A stretch of DNA of 64,000 bases, taken from the NCBI RefSeq assembly GCF_001295795.1, contig NZ_LJHY01000002.1, positions 124,001-188,000 on the forward strand, read 5' to 3'. The notes under the pieces were generated by a model, which saw nothing but the letters and a program-made list of their open reading frames with translations, was not told the origin of the DNA and made no database searches. The stretch comes from Novosphingobium sp. AAP83 (lineage in GTDB: Bacteria; Pseudomonadota; Alphaproteobacteria; Sphingomonadales; Sphingomonadaceae). The stretch's first letter is position 1; each line of letters starts with the position of its first letter. Positions 8,829-18,513 of this stretch are shown piece after piece. A program made the position numbers and the translations under genes.

Positions 8829-10223
8829 ATGTCTTCACGCCCGCTCTACCTTGGCCCTCGTCTCAAGCGTTTGCGCCGGGAATTCGGCCTTACTCAACAG
8901 GCTATGGCCGATGAATTGGGCATTTCGCCCAGCTACATCGCGCTGATCGAACGCAACCAAAGACCGCTGACGGCTGATCTGCTGATCCGCCTCGCGCGGG
9001 CGTACAAACTCGACATGGCGGATCTGGCGGCGGACGATCGCGATGATTACGCGCGCCGGTTGAGCGATTCGCTGCGCGATCCGATCTTTGCCGATATCGA
9101 TTTGCCGCCGCTAGAAGTGGCCGATGTTGCCGCCAGCTTCCCGGGGGTGACCGAAGCGCTGCTGCGCCTTTACGGCGCTTGGCAGCGCGAACAACAAGCG
9201 CTGGCCGAACAGCGCCACGCCGAACCCGGCAGCAATGCATCCGACCCGATAGGTGAAGCGCGGCGATTTATGGCCGCCCGGCGCAATTATTTCCCGACCA
9301 TTGATTCAAAGGCCGAAGAACTCGCCCTCGATATCGACAAAGCTGGTGGTGCGCAGGAATGGCTGCGCAAACAGGGCGTGCGCGTGCGCTTTATGCCGCC
9401 CGATGTGATGATGGACGCAATCCGCCGCTATGACCGGCACAACGAACAACTGCTGATCGATGACACGCTCTCGCCCTCAAGCCGCACGTGGCACATAACC
9501 CAGCACATCGCCTATACCGCGCTGCGTACTGAGATTGCGGCAGTCATCCGAGGCGAAAGCTTCGCCAGCCCGACGGCAGCCAATCTGGTGCGGCGCGCAC
9601 TTGCGGGCTATGCAGCGGCGGCACTCCTGATGCCTTATGATCGCTTTGCCCGCGCGGTCGACGGGCGACGCTATGATATTGAGGCACTGGCAGGCCTGTT
9701 CGGCACAAGCTTTGAACAAGTGGCGCACCGACTGACCACGCTCAACCGGCCGGGACAAGAGCGTGTGCCGTTCTTTTTCATCCGCGTAGATTCGGCGGGC
9801 AATGTCTCTAAGCGGCTTGATGGAGCCGGGTTTCCGTTTGCGGCACATGGCGGTGGTTGCCCGCTATGGAGCGTCCACGACGTGTTCCGCACGCCCGGCA
9901 CAATTTCCACACAATGGCTGGAACTACCGGACGGCCAACGCTTCTTTTCCGTGGCCAGAACAGTAACCTCGGGCGGCGGCGGATTTGACAGGCCGGTAAC
10001 CACCCGCGCCATCGCTTTGGCCTGTGCAGCCGAACATGCCCCGCGCCTGATTTATGCCTCAGGCGCTGATCCTAAAACGGCATCGGCAACGCCCATCGGC
10101 GTCACCTGCCGCCTGTGCCACCGGGCCCAATGCACTGCGCGCGCCGAACCGCCAATTGGTCGCGACATCCTGCCCGACGATTATCGCCGCGCCGCAGAAC
10201 CGTTCAGCTTTGCCGAGAGTTAA
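8829..10223 (+). CDS. XRE/IrrE-like short-chain fatty acid metabolism regulator (ScfR/RamB type)
   Basis: A 464-residue protein. Residues about 7-62 form an XRE helix-turn-helix (LKRLRREFGLTQQAMADELG, SPSYIALIERNQRPL). The middle (about 150-290) is the IrrE/ImmA-like region (HITQHIAYTALR), without an intact HExxH. The C-terminal part matches the DUF2083-type domain with a Cys cluster (CRLCHRAQC). Relatives, RamB in Corynebacterium being the best known, control aceA and related acetate or propionate genes. Divergence from aceA supports the same role here. Confidence 0.9.
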   Translation: MSSRPLYLGPRLKRLRREFGLTQQAMADELGISPSYIALIERNQRPLTADLLIRLARAYKLDMADLAADDRDDYARRLSDSLRDPIFADIDLPPLEVADVAASFPGVTEALLRLYGAWQREQQALAEQRHAEPGSNASDPIGEARRFMAARRNYFPTIDSKAEELALDIDKAGGAQEWLRKQGVRVRFMPPDVMMDAIRRYDRHNEQLLIDDTLSPSSRTWHITQHIAYTALRTEIAAVIRGESFASPTAANLVRRALAGYAAAALLMPYDRFARAVDGRRYDIEALAGLFGTSFEQVAHRLTTLNRPGQERVPFFFIRVDSAGNVSKRLDGAGFPFAAHGGGCPLWSVHDVFRTPGTISTQWLELPDGQRFFSVARTVTSGGGGFDRPVTTRAIALACAAEHAPRLIYASGADPKTASATPIGVTCRLCHRAQCTARAEPPIGRDILPDDYRRAAEPFSFAES

Positions 10224-10338
10224 GACAAACCGAGCCTGAACTTGCGACAGGGGGCTGTGACCGCTATCGGGCGCGCAACCGCTGATTCCGCACCAGCGCC
10301 AAGGCCAACAGGCCACACCGCTATAAGGAAAGCCGCTT

Positions 10339-10848
10339 TTGTCCAAGATTATCCCGCTGACCGACGTTGATCCCGCCATGATCGAGCAATTGCTCGATCA
10401 GGCTTTCGAACCGGCACGGCATCAGCGAACGGCCTACAAAGTGCGTGAAGGCATGGAGCCCTTGGGCAATTTGTCCTTTGCCGCGCTGGACGATGACGAC
10501 ATGCTCGCAGGCTCGATCCAGTGCTGGCCTGTCGCATTGACCGATGCCAAGGGCCGCGCGCATCCCATGATCATGGTCGGGCCCGTAGCGGTCCTGCCGC
10601 ACTTGCAAGGCCACGGCTTTGGCAAGGCTTTGATGACAGCAGCCCTAACCGCGATTGATCCGCGCGCGCCTTTGCCGCAAGTGCTGATCGGCGATCCCGA
10701 ATATTACGAACGCTTCTTCGGATTTTCGAACGCGCAAACCGGCGCATGGCAACTTCCCGGCCCGTTTGAACAGCACCGCTTGCTGTGCCGCACTGCCAAT
10801 CCGGCGATACTGCCGCAAGAAGGCACGTTGGGGCCTTGGCTGCGCTGA
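10339..10848 (+). CDS. GNAT family N-acetyltransferase (YhbS-like)
   Basis: A 169-residue GNAT protein. The acetyl-CoA motif is VGPVAVLPHLQGHGFGKALM (Q/R-x-x-G-x-G/A type), and ERFFGF near residue 127 is typical of the YhbS branch. The start is TTG at 10339, with TAAGGAAA eight bases upstream; the next Met would cut into the fold. The substrate is unknown. It heads a tight plus-strand run with DUF1285, NudL and cca. Confidence 0.85.
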   Translation: MSKIIPLTDVDPAMIEQLLDQAFEPARHQRTAYKVREGMEPLGNLSFAALDDDDMLAGSIQCWPVALTDAKGRAHPMIMVGPVAVLPHLQGHGFGKALMTAALTAIDPRAPLPQVLIGDPEYYERFFGFSNAQTGAWQLPGPFEQHRLLCRTANPAILPQEGTLGPWLR

Positions 10849-10870
10849 TCTGATCTGGCATCGGCAGAAT

Positions 10871-11440
10871 ATGCCCTATGTCCCGCCTCCAGAACTTGCC
10901 GCACTGAGTCTTGCCGAACTGGCAACGCAAGTTGCCGCGCGCAAATTGCCTCCGCTCGACCAGTGGAACCCGCAAGAGATCGGCGACAGCGAAATGCGCA
11001 TCGCCGCTGACGGCAAATGGTATCATCAGGGCGGCGAAATACGGCGTCCGGCCATGGTGCGGGCGTTTTCGGCACTGTTGATGTGTGATGCTGATGGCCA
11101 GCACTGGCTGGTCACCCCGTTCCAGCGCCTGTCGATCAGTGTCGATGATGCGGCCTTCATCGCCACCGATATGCAGGCAAAGCACGATGAGCAAGGCCGC
11201 CCCGCCCTCGCCTTCCGGCTCAATTCTGATGATCTGGTGGTGTGCGGGCCGGATCACCCCTTGCGCGTTGCCGGCACGGCAGACGTGCCCGCGTTCTACT
11301 TGTCCGTGCGCCATGGCACCGAGGCACGGCTGAACCGCAGCACTTACGGACAGTTGATCGAATATGCGCTGGCCCAAGATGCTGGCGATCTGGCCGTGGA
11401 CAGCATGGGCCAACACTTCAGCCTGGTGCCCGCTGCGTGA
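10871..11440 (+). CDS. DUF1285 family protein
   Basis: A 189-residue soluble protein with the DUF1285 pattern: GDSEMRIAADGKWYHQGGEI near residue 37, followed by RPAMVRAFSALLMCDADG. The family is widespread in proteobacteria and has no firm function. The ATG at 10871 was taken; the frame is open upstream, but that part overlaps the acetyltransferase gene. The NUDIX gene starts inside its stop codon (GTGA overlap), so the two are translationally coupled. Confidence 0.85.
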   Translation: MPYVPPPELAALSLAELATQVAARKLPPLDQWNPQEIGDSEMRIAADGKWYHQGGEIRRPAMVRAFSALLMCDADGQHWLVTPFQRLSISVDDAAFIATDMQAKHDEQGRPALAFRLNSDDLVVCGPDHPLRVAGTADVPAFYLSVRHGTEARLNRSTYGQLIEYALAQDAGDLAVDSMGQHFSLVPAA

Positions 11441-12039
11441 ACCTGCTTGATCGCTTAACCCGGCTCTACGAACATGGGCACCAGACGCCCGCGCAAGACT
11501 TGTACGAGGACTGGCGTCCGCTTCCGCAAGATCCGCTGCGTCCTGCGGCGGTGCTCATTGCCGTAACAGACCGGGGTGATCACCCTGATGGCCCCGGCGT
11601 GCTGCTGATCCACCGCCCGTCGCATATGCGCGCGCACCCCGGACAGGCCGCATTCCCAGGCGGCAAGATCGATCCCGGCGAAACCCCGATAGAGGCCGCA
11701 CTGCGCGAGGCGAACGAAGAGCTTGGCATCCGGCCCGAAGATGTGACCGTGATTGGCGCAACTGACCGGTTTCGCACAGGCACGGGCTATGACATCACCC
11801 CCGTTCTGGCCATAATCCCGGCGGACTTGCCGCTCGTGCCCAATCCCGCCGAAGTTGCCGATTGGTTTGAGCCGCCTTTGGGCTTTGTGCTCAATCCGGT
11901 GCAACATGCACTCCAGGACGCCGAATTCAACGGCCATGCTGGGCGGTACATCGAGATCATGTGGAACGAAAACCGGATTTGGGGCGTGACGGCCGCGATT
12001 ATCTCAAACCTGTCCAAGCGGATTGCGTGGCATGGCTGA
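11437..12039 (+). CDS. NUDIX hydrolase, CoA pyrophosphatase (NudL) type
   Basis: A 200-residue protein with a full Nudix box, GKIDPGETPIEAALREANEE followed by LGI. Just before it is the NudL signature MRAHPGQAAFPGG, which marks coenzyme A diphosphatases that split CoA into 3',5'-ADP and 4'-phosphopantetheine. The start is GTG at 11437 overlapping the DUF1285 stop; the cca gene begins 8 bases before this gene's end. Four genes form one transcript. Confidence 0.88.
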   Translation: MNLLDRLTRLYEHGHQTPAQDLYEDWRPLPQDPLRPAAVLIAVTDRGDHPDGPGVLLIHRPSHMRAHPGQAAFPGGKIDPGETPIEAALREANEELGIRPEDVTVIGATDRFRTGTGYDITPVLAIIPADLPLVPNPAEVADWFEPPLGFVLNPVQHALQDAEFNGHAGRYIEIMWNENRIWGVTAAIISNLSKRIAWHG

Positions 12040-13213
12040 GCAACTACCCGCGGCCGCATGGACCCACCGCGCAGACCTTGCCGCGCTTGTCACCGCGCTT
12101 GATCCTGAAGCGCAGGGGAATTGCCGCTGGGTGGGCGGCGCTGTGCGCGATACCGTGCTGGGGATCGCTGCCAAAGACATCGATATGGCGACCACGTTGT
12201 TGCCCGAAGAATCCGCCGCGCGCCTGTCCGCTGCCGGGATCAAGGCCGTACCGACCGGCATCGCGCATGGCACGATCACAGCAGTCATCGCAGGCGGTCC
12301 GGTGGAGATCACCACATTGCGCCGCGATGTTTCCACCGATGGCCGCCACGCCAACGTCGCCTTTTCGACCGACTGGCAGGACGATGCCGCGCGCCGGGAT
12401 TTCACGATCAACGCGCTCTACGCCGATCCGCGCACGCTGGAACTGTTCGATTACCACGGCGGCATGGCCGATCTCGCCGCTTCACGCGTGCGCTTTATCG
12501 GCGATGCCCGCCAGCGCATAGCCGAGGATTACTTGCGCATCTTGCGCTACTTCCGCTTTCAGGCGCGCTTCGGCTCTCTGCCTGCGGATGCCGAAGCGGA
12601 AATGGCGGTTAGTGAACTGGCGCCCGGCATGATGGGCCTGTCGCGTGAACGCGTGGGCTGGGAACTGGTCAACTTGCTCGGCCTGCACAATCCGGCCCCC
12701 ACCGTGGTGCGCATGGCGGAACTGGGTGTGCTGGCGCAAGTCCTGCCAGAAGTAACAGCGGCTGGCCTGCAAGCTTTGACGGCGTTGACCGCGCATGAAA
12801 AAGCGCTGGGCGTGAAAGGTGCAGCCATCAGGCGTCTCGCTGCCTTGCTGCCCGCAGACACAGAAGTGACTGAACAAGTCGCGCCACGCCTGCGGCTATC
12901 GATCCCGCAACGCAAACGCCTGGCCTCAGCCGCTGCGCGCGATGGCGCTTGCGATCATCCACGCGGCCTTGCTTATCGCATCGGCATTGAAGAAGCGCGC
13001 GACCGGTTGCTGCTGGCAGGCGCTCCGGTGGCGGCGCTCGATGGTTGGGATATTCCGCGATTGCCGCTTAAAGGTGGTCAGATCGTCGCGCGCGGTATCA
13101 GTGCAGGGCCAGAAGTGGCGCGATTGCTGCGCTCCGTTGAAGCGCGATGGATTTCCGAGGAATTCCCGGATGAGGCCCGCGTTCTGGAAATGCTCGACGA
13201 AGCGCTACTCTGA
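12032..13213 (+). CDS. cca: CCA tRNA nucleotidyltransferase / poly(A) polymerase family
   Basis: A 393-residue class II nucleotidyltransferase. GGAVRDTVLG (about 33-42) and DID (about 47-49) form the nucleotide and metal sites; RRDFTINALY follows near 125. RFIGDARQRIAEDYLRILRY marks the RNA-binding neck. It adds or repairs the 3'-CCA of tRNAs. The ATG at 12032 overlaps the NUDIX gene. The stop overlaps by 9 bases the convergent J-domain gene. Confidence 0.92.
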   Translation: MAEQLPAAAWTHRADLAALVTALDPEAQGNCRWVGGAVRDTVLGIAAKDIDMATTLLPEESAARLSAAGIKAVPTGIAHGTITAVIAGGPVEITTLRRDVSTDGRHANVAFSTDWQDDAARRDFTINALYADPRTLELFDYHGGMADLAASRVRFIGDARQRIAEDYLRILRYFRFQARFGSLPADAEAEMAVSELAPGMMGLSRERVGWELVNLLGLHNPAPTVVRMAELGVLAQVLPEVTAAGLQALTALTAHEKALGVKGAAIRRLAALLPADTEVTEQVAPRLRLSIPQRKRLASAAARDGACDHPRGLAYRIGIEEARDRLLLAGAPVAALDGWDIPRLPLKGGQIVARGISAGPEVARLLRSVEARWISEEFPDEARVLEMLDEALL

Positions 13214-13750
13214 AGAGTTCCCCTTCCATTCGCGCCGGTCTTCGGCGGCGCGCAGCACTTCGTAAGATACTTGCAGCTTCTGGAACGCCTCGGCCGCTGC
13301 TTTATCCCCCGGGCGCACATCGGGGTGGACTTCCTTGGCCTTGGTCCGCCAAGCCTTTTTTACCGCATCAAAATCGGCGTCGGGATCAAGGCCCAGCACC
13401 TCAAGCGCGCGCAGTTCATCACGGCTGCGCGTGCCATCGCCCGAACCGCCCCATTCAGCCCAAGCCGCCTGACGATAGCCCGCACCCTCACCGCGCTCTT
13501 CGGCTTCGCGCTGCTCGGCCTCTTCCTTGTTCAGGCCTTCAAAGTAATTCCAACCGGCGTTGTATTCCGCCGCATGTTTCGGGCAAAAATACCAGCGGTC
13601 GGGGTTGTTGGGTGATTTGGGCGCGGGGCAATCGCCCTTTTCATCGCAGCCTGCGCGGTCACACAGGCGTACAGGAGCCGCCTCGCGCGCGCCCTGATAT
13701 CCGCGCCAACGCGGAAAGCCCCAATCCGATGATCGTCCGTTACGTGCCAT
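13205..13750 (-). CDS. J-domain (DnaJ-like) protein
   Basis: A 181-residue cytosolic protein with a C-terminal J-domain (about 120-175): LEVLGLDPDADFDAVKKAWR, then VHPDV with the HPD tripeptide that stimulates Hsp70 ATPase, then FQKLQVSYEVL. The N-terminal half carries Cys and His (LCDRAGCDEKGDCPAP, YFCPKHAAEYN) that could bind zinc. This layout is typical of alphaproteobacterial DnaJ-like proteins. I used the ATG at 13750. Confidence 0.9.
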   Translation of the reverse strand: MARNGRSSDWGFPRWRGYQGAREAAPVRLCDRAGCDEKGDCPAPKSPNNPDRWYFCPKHAAEYNAGWNYFEGLNKEEAEQREAEERGEGAGYRQAAWAEWGGSGDGTRSRDELRALEVLGLDPDADFDAVKKAWRTKAKEVHPDVRPGDKAAAEAFQKLQVSYEVLRAAEDRREWKGNSSE

Positions 13751-13857
13751 GGCGATGTTCAAAGCCCGACCTACCACCAAACGTCAAGATGGGACGCAGG
13801 ACATTATCGGTACTGGCCCGGACCCACGCGGCCCGGACCTGTCCCGAAGGCACTTTT

Positions 13858-14373
13858 TCAATTTACCGTTACAGTTACAGCACGGCGGTTCTTCGCCCAC
13901 GATTCTTCGTCAGATCCGATAGCCAGCGGACGTTCCTTGCCATAGCTCACCACCGAGATACGCGATGGATCGATGCCGAGGCTGGCCAGATAATTCTTTG
14001 CAGCGTTGGCACGGCGATCCCCCAATGCGATGTTGTAATCGCGGGTGCCACGTTCGTCAGCATGGCCTTCGATGGTGATCGACTTGGCTGGATAGCGGCC
14101 AAGCCACTGCGCCTGGCTTTGGAGGATGCCCTGATCGGAGGCATCAATGTTATACCGGTCCGTATCAAAGTTAATCATATCGGACATCACCGAAGCAAGG
14201 AAATCTGCCTGACTGCCAGGTACTGGCCCGGTCGGCTGTTGCATCGGTGGAGACGTGGGTTGGGTTGGCGCAGTGGTGCCGGGTTCAGGTGGCAATTCCT
14301 TCGGCGTCGTTGCGCAGGCACTAAGACCAAGCGTCACGGCGGCAAGGCCTGCGACCATTAGCGAACGGAACAT
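13858..14373 (-). CDS. pal: Peptidoglycan-associated lipoprotein Pal
   Basis: A 171-residue lipoprotein with lipobox LSAC at about residue 19, a Pro/Thr-rich linker, and a C-terminal OmpA domain ([46 protein letters not shown]) that binds meso-DAP of peptidoglycan. It sits in the outer membrane and works with TolB and TolQRA in outer-membrane constriction at division. The gene follows tolB with a 97-bp gap. Confidence 0.96.
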   Translation of the reverse strand: MFRSLMVAGLAAVTLGLSACATTPKELPPEPGTTAPTQPTSPPMQQPTGPVPGSQADFLASVMSDMINFDTDRYNIDASDQGILQSQAQWLGRYPAKSITIEGHADERGTRDYNIALGDRRANAAKNYLASLGIDPSRISVVSYGKERPLAIGSDEESWAKNRRAVTVTVN

Positions 14374-14470
14374 GTTTTTCTCCTTGAGGAGGGAAGAATA
14401 AGAAAGACTTATCGTGGTGCCAACGCCGCCAATTGGCAAGAGCGGGACGCCGCCCTTTCATCATTTTACA

Positions 14471-15853
14471 TTAGGGCAAAACTGGCCCCCATGATGGGTC
14501 AGAGCCATCGACGGGGGTATTCAGTTTCCGCTCGTTGCGTCCCGTAAGGTCCACCTGCCAGACACCGGTCTTGCCATTTCCGCGCTGGGTGCGGAAAAAC
14601 TGCACGATGCGGCCATTGGGTGACCATGTTGGCGCTTCATCCTGCCAACTGTCTGTCAAGAAACGCATATCCCCACCTGACGGAGTGGTAACGGCAATGC
14701 GGAAATTGCCAGCAATATGCGTGAACGCAATTTGGTCCCCACGCGGCGACCATTCGGGTGTGGCGGCGCGACCGCCAAAAAAACTGATGCGTTTCTGGTT
14801 TGATCCATCGGCATTCATCACATAAATCTGCTGCCCGCCCGACCGGTCACTTTCGAACACGATCTTGCTGCCATCGGGCGAATACGAACCGCCAACATCC
14901 AACCCCGGCGAATCGGTAAGCTTGATCGATTCCCCGCCGTTCACCGAAATCCGGTAAATGTCGGTATTTCCGGCAATCGCCATCGAATAGAGGATCCACT
15001 TGCCATCGGGTGACCAGCGCGGCGAAAATGTGGGGTTATTGCTGGCGGTCACCAGCTTCTGCTTTCCGGTGCCAATGTTGTAGATATAAATACGCGGCGC
15101 ACCGTTGATATAGCTCAGATAGACGATCTGGCTGTAATCGGGCGAATAGCGCGGGGTCAGCGCCGTGGCCTGACCATTGGTGATAAAACGGTGGTTCGCG
15201 CCATCAGAATCCATGATCGCCAATTGCTTGCGGCGGCGGTCTTTTGGTCCGGTTTCGGCGATATAGGCGATCTTGCTATCGAAGAACGGGCTTTCCCCCG
15301 AAAGCCGCGAATAGACCATATCGGCGCACTTGTGCGCCGCGCGCCGCCACTCCTCCGGTTTCACAACATAACCCTGCCGTGCCAGTTCGCTGCCCAGCGC
15401 CACGTCGTAAAGGTAGCATCCGACAGTCAGACGGCCATCGCCAGTGGCCTTCACAAAGCCCTGCACCAACATTTCAGCCGAACGCCCGCGCCAGCCATCA
15501 AAAGCAGGCGCAGAAACCTGCCCCAGATCGATAGCAGGCAGCGCATCGGGGCCAACCGGCTTGAACAAACCATTGTTTTTCAGATCGTTAAACACAACCC
15601 GCGCCACGTTGCGGCCCAATGCCTCGGTCGTTCCTCCTTCGGCAGCAGTGCTCACGCTGACATCGGTCGGGAAAGACGGGATCGCGATGCCAAGATCCTG
15701 CCACTCGTTCTCGTCGGAAACAGAACCGGTAAGCCCACCATCGTCAGGTGATGGCTGGGAGGCTGCAACCGATGGTGCTGCGGTTTGCTGGGCGGTGACC
15801 AATGCGGGCATTGATACAAGGCCTGCCAGCACAAGGAGACGGCGCATCTTCAT
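14471..15853 (-). CDS. tolB: Tol-Pal system periplasmic protein TolB
   Basis: A 460-residue periplasmic protein: a Sec signal (MKMRRLLVLAGLVSMPALV), an N-terminal alpha/beta domain, then a six-bladed propeller with repeated PD40 motifs such as YSPDGSKIVFESDRSGGQQI. It binds Pal and TolA. The start overlaps the tolA stop (ATGA), so they are translationally coupled. Confidence 0.97.
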   Translation of the reverse strand: MKMRRLLVLAGLVSMPALVTAQQTAAPSVAASQPSPDDGGLTGSVSDENEWQDLGIAIPSFPTDVSVSTAAEGGTTEALGRNVARVVFNDLKNNGLFKPVGPDALPAIDLGQVSAPAFDGWRGRSAEMLVQGFVKATGDGRLTVGCYLYDVALGSELARQGYVVKPEEWRRAAHKCADMVYSRLSGESPFFDSKIAYIAETGPKDRRRKQLAIMDSDGANHRFITNGQATALTPRYSPDYSQIVYLSYINGAPRIYIYNIGTGKQKLVTASNNPTFSPRWSPDGKWILYSMAIAGNTDIYRISVNGGESIKLTDSPGLDVGGSYSPDGSKIVFESDRSGGQQIYVMNADGSNQKRISFFGGRAATPEWSPRGDQIAFTHIAGNFRIAVTTPSGGDMRFLTDSWQDEAPTWSPNGRIVQFFRTQRGNGKTGVWQVDLTGRNERKLNTPVDGSDPSWGPVLP

Positions 15854-16806
15854 TGGGACAACTTTCTGTCGAAGCGGAACGCGGCAATGCGCTTCCATCC
15901 GGAATAATACATATTAGGCAAATCAAACGGCGATGCCAATTGCACCGCACGGATGGCTTGTTCTGCATGACGCTTGGCCTGCGCCTCGTTTGCAGGGGTA
16001 ATGCCTTGCTGGCTGACAACGCGCGGACGCCCGGCAAGTGTTCCATCTTCGTTGAGATCCCACGCCAGGATCGTCACCAGCTTATCCGTATCCACGCCCT
16101 GCGGAGCGGCCCAGCGTGGCTTGATCTGGCGCGAGATAGCACCAGCGAGCGAGGCCTTCACCTCGGGGCCGATTGCGGCGGCAGGCGGCGTTTTGGCCGT
16201 GCCGGGCGCAGTCGCGCCCGGCAAACCTTTGAGGAAGTCCGATCCCACCCGGCTGGCACCACTGGGCGCATCGGGACGGCGGCGCGGACTGGCATCTGCG
16301 GTTTTGGTTGCGGTCTTCGCTATTGCTGGTTTCGCAGTTGCGGGCTTTGCGGGGGCAGCTTTGGCAGCCGGCTTTGCGGCCGGCTTGGGCGGAACCGGAC
16401 GCGCCGGTGCAGGCTGTGGCTTGGTCACAGGCTTCGGCGGTGCTGGCTTCGGCGGTGTTGGCTTTGGCGGTGTTGGCTTTGGCGGTGTTGGCTTTGGCGG
16501 TGTTGGCTTTGGTGGTTCAGGCCGAGGAGGCACGGGCGCAGGCTCCTCAACCGGCTCAGGTTCCGGCTGCGGCTCCCCTAGGTCAGGCGCGACATCGGGC
16601 GCGGCTTGCGCAGCGGGATCAGGTGATGTCGATTGAGCCGACACATCTTCCGAGAATGTCACTTCCATACGCTCGGGCGGCTGTTTGATTGTCTTTCCGG
16701 GCGGCGCGATGGTAAACGCGACGAGCAGCGCGACATGTGCCGCAGCGGCAATCGCCAGCCCGGCACCTTCCTGCCACGTCAATCCGCCTGCGGTGGGGTC
16801 TCGCAT
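15850..16806 (-). CDS. tolA: TolA-type energy-transducing protein
   Basis: A 318-residue protein with one N-terminal membrane helix (about 15-36), a long Pro/Lys/Ala-rich periplasmic arm with five consecutive PPKPx units (about 98-125), and a C-terminal TonB/TolA-like domain (about 205-315: GAISRQIKPRW, RVVSQQGITPANEAQ). It links the inner-membrane TolQR motor to TolB/Pal. Position between tolR and tolB confirms the role; the middle is low-complexity and TonB-like. Confidence 0.92.
   Translation of the reverse strand: MRDPTAGGLTWQEGAGLAIAAAAHVALLVAFTIAPPGKTIKQPPERMEVTFSEDVSAQSTSPDPAAQAAPDVAPDLGEPQPEPEPVEEPAPVPPRPEPPKPTPPKPTPPKPTPPKPTPPKPAPPKPVTKPQPAPARPVPPKPAAKPAAKAAPAKPATAKPAIAKTATKTADASPRRRPDAPSGASRVGSDFLKGLPGATAPGTAKTPPAAAIGPEVKASLAGAISRQIKPRWAAPQGVDTDKLVTILAWDLNEDGTLAGRPRVVSQQGITPANEAQAKRHAEQAIRAVQLASPFDLPNMYYSGWKRIAAFRFDRKLSQ
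16436..16510. repeat. 15-bp tandem repeat inside tolA
   Basis: Five 15-bp units (16436-16510), the last four identical (GGCGGTGTTGGCTTT), encode the PPKPT repeats of the TolA arm. Such a stretch can change copy number by slippage without breaking the frame. Confidence 0.9.
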
Positions 16807-16816
16807 CTGTTCAGGC

Positions 16817-17272
16817 CTATTGCGGCGCGGATGAACTGTTGGTGACCAGCGAGATCGACTTGAACCCGGCTGCGTTCAATTCACCCATCACCGCCGCCAC
16901 CCGGCCCCAATCCAGCACGCGGTCCGCCCGTAGCGTGACCAGCGGCGGCTTGGCACCGCGCTCCAACCCGGCAAGCCGGTCGGTCAATTCACCCGGCGCA
17001 AGCTGTTCGTCATCAAGGAACAACGCGCCTTGGGCGTCAATCGAGACCGTGATCTGGTCCTGTTCCTGATCCAGCGGATGGGCTTTGCTATCGGGCAGAT
17101 CAACCGGCACGCCTGCGGCCAGCATCGGCGCTGTCACCATGAAAATGATCAGCAACACTAGCATCACGTCAACAAAAGGGGTGACGTTGATCTCGCTCAT
17201 CGCAGCGCGACCGCCCCGCCCCCTTCTGCCTCGACCGCCTCCGCTGCCGCCAGAACCTACGGACATGGCCAT
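16817..17272 (-). CDS. tolR: Tol-Pal system protein TolR (ExbD family)
   Basis: A 151-residue protein: a glycine/arginine-rich N-terminus, then [19 protein letters not shown] with the proton-carrying Asp at the start of the single membrane helix, and a periplasmic ExbD domain. With TolQ it forms the proton-driven motor. tolQ ends 3 bases upstream and tolA starts 10 bases downstream. Confidence 0.96.
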   Translation of the reverse strand: MAMSVGSGGSGGGRGRRGRGGRAAMSEINVTPFVDVMLVLLIIFMVTAPMLAAGVPVDLPDSKAHPLDQEQDQITVSIDAQGALFLDDEQLAPGELTDRLAGLERGAKPPLVTLRADRVLDWGRVAAVMGELNAAGFKSISLVTNSSSAPQ

Positions 17273-17275
17273 AGC

Positions 17276-17977
17276 TCAGGACTCCAGTTCGCGGCTGAGC
17301 GAGGCGTGGAAACGGTCAGCAAAGCGATAGAGCCGCATTTCAAAGCGGTTCACGCGGTGCGAAAAGCGGTTGTATGCAATCACCGCAGGGATCGCGGCGA
17401 ACAGACCGATGGCAGTGGCAAACAACGCTTCGGAGATCCCCGGCGCGACCACGGCCAGCGATGAGTTTTGCTGAGCGCCGATGTTGAAAAAGCTGTCCAT
17501 GATGCCCCAAACGGTGCCGAACAACCCGACAAAGGGCGCAACCGAACCGACCGTGGCAAGGAAATTCAAGCGGCTGGCCAGTACATCGGATTCCGTCACG
17601 ACCGCGCCTTCAAGCGCGCTGGTCAAGCGTTGACGCGTGCCTTCACGATCAACCGCTTTGCCCGATGTCGAACGCCGCCATTCCGCCAGCGCTGCGTTTA
17701 CTAGCCGCGCAGAGGGCAAATCACGACCTTTGTTGTCCTTCTGGAACTGGTCAATATCGCGCGCTTCCCAGAATTCGCGCTCATACTTGTCGCAATTACG
17801 CTGCACGTGGCTCATTTTGAGCGAGAAGCTGATGATGATCGTCCACACCCAGACGCTCGCTAGAACCAGCCCCGCCATGACCGCTTGCACGACATAATCC
17901 GCGTCCAGAAACAATTGGACCGGGTTAAGCGATGTTGGCGCGAAGGAACCGCCTTGGCTTAGCAACTCGAACGTCAT
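17276..17977 (-). CDS. tolQ: Tol-Pal system protein TolQ (ExbB/MotA family)
   Basis: A 233-residue inner-membrane protein with three helices (about 32-54, 138-165, 172-198). The conserved [20 protein letters not shown] and the Thr/Gly-rich [20 protein letters not shown] form the proton channel. The start overlaps the ybgC stop by 4 bases. Confidence 0.97.
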   Translation of the reverse strand: MTFELLSQGGSFAPTSLNPVQLFLDADYVVQAVMAGLVLASVWVWTIIISFSLKMSHVQRNCDKYEREFWEARDIDQFQKDNKGRDLPSARLVNAALAEWRRSTSGKAVDREGTRQRLTSALEGAVVTESDVLASRLNFLATVGSVAPFVGLFGTVWGIMDSFFNIGAQQNSSLAVVAPGISEALFATAIGLFAAIPAVIAYNRFSHRVNRFEMRLYRFADRFHASLSRELES

Positions 17978-18438
17978 GGGGCTTCAGGTCCTTCAGCTTG
18001 GCTTAGAATAGTTTGAAAAGCGGCCACCCATTCGCGCGGCTGGCGACGCGGACGGCCGTTGGGCGCAACGAATGCTACCCGCACTTTCGCCTCGCACAAA
18101 AGCGTGTCGTCCCTGAACGCACGCTGCACGATGCGGCATGAAGCGGGGGAAAGTTCGGAAACGTGGCTGCGCAAAAGGACGGCATCGTCCAGCTTGGCCG
18201 GGCGCAGATACTTGAGATCAAGCGCGCTTACCGCATAGGCCCCCTCACCCGCCTCATGCGCGGCGCGCTGGTCAATTCCCAGCAGCCGCAGCATATCGGA
18301 CCGGGCGCGTTCGAACCAGCGCAGGTAATTGGCATGATAGACCACGCCCGAAAGGTCCGTGTCCTCAAAGTAGACGCGGACGGGGAAAAGGTGCTGATCG
18401 CCGTCGAAACGGCCGGAAGGCGGTTCAGGTAAAGTCAT
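17974..18438 (-). CDS. ybgC: YbgC family acyl-CoA thioesterase of the Tol-Pal operon
   Basis: A 154-residue hotdog-fold thioesterase with YFEDTDLSGVVYHANYLRWF, which carries the catalytic Asp and the YHANYLRWFERAR signature. It is first gene of the tol-pal operon, as in most proteobacteria, and hydrolyses acyl-CoA/ACP thioesters; its link to Tol-Pal is thought to be phospholipid metabolism. Confidence 0.95.
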   Translation of the reverse strand: MTLPEPPSGRFDGDQHLFPVRVYFEDTDLSGVVYHANYLRWFERARSDMLRLLGIDQRAAHEAGEGAYAVSALDLKYLRPAKLDDAVLLRSHVSELSPASCRIVQRAFRDDTLLCEAKVRVAFVAPNGRPRRQPREWVAAFQTILSQAEGPEAP

Positions 18439-18513
18439 TCGCCGCCGACTCTACCCTTGCGACGAGTCCAAGAGCAAGGGTTGGTTAACGCCTTGACTGT
18501 GCAACAATGCGTT

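Noticed and set aside
16436..16510. Regular repeat that might be taken for a CRISPR
   Set aside because: Units are contiguous with no spacers and are in frame in tolA.
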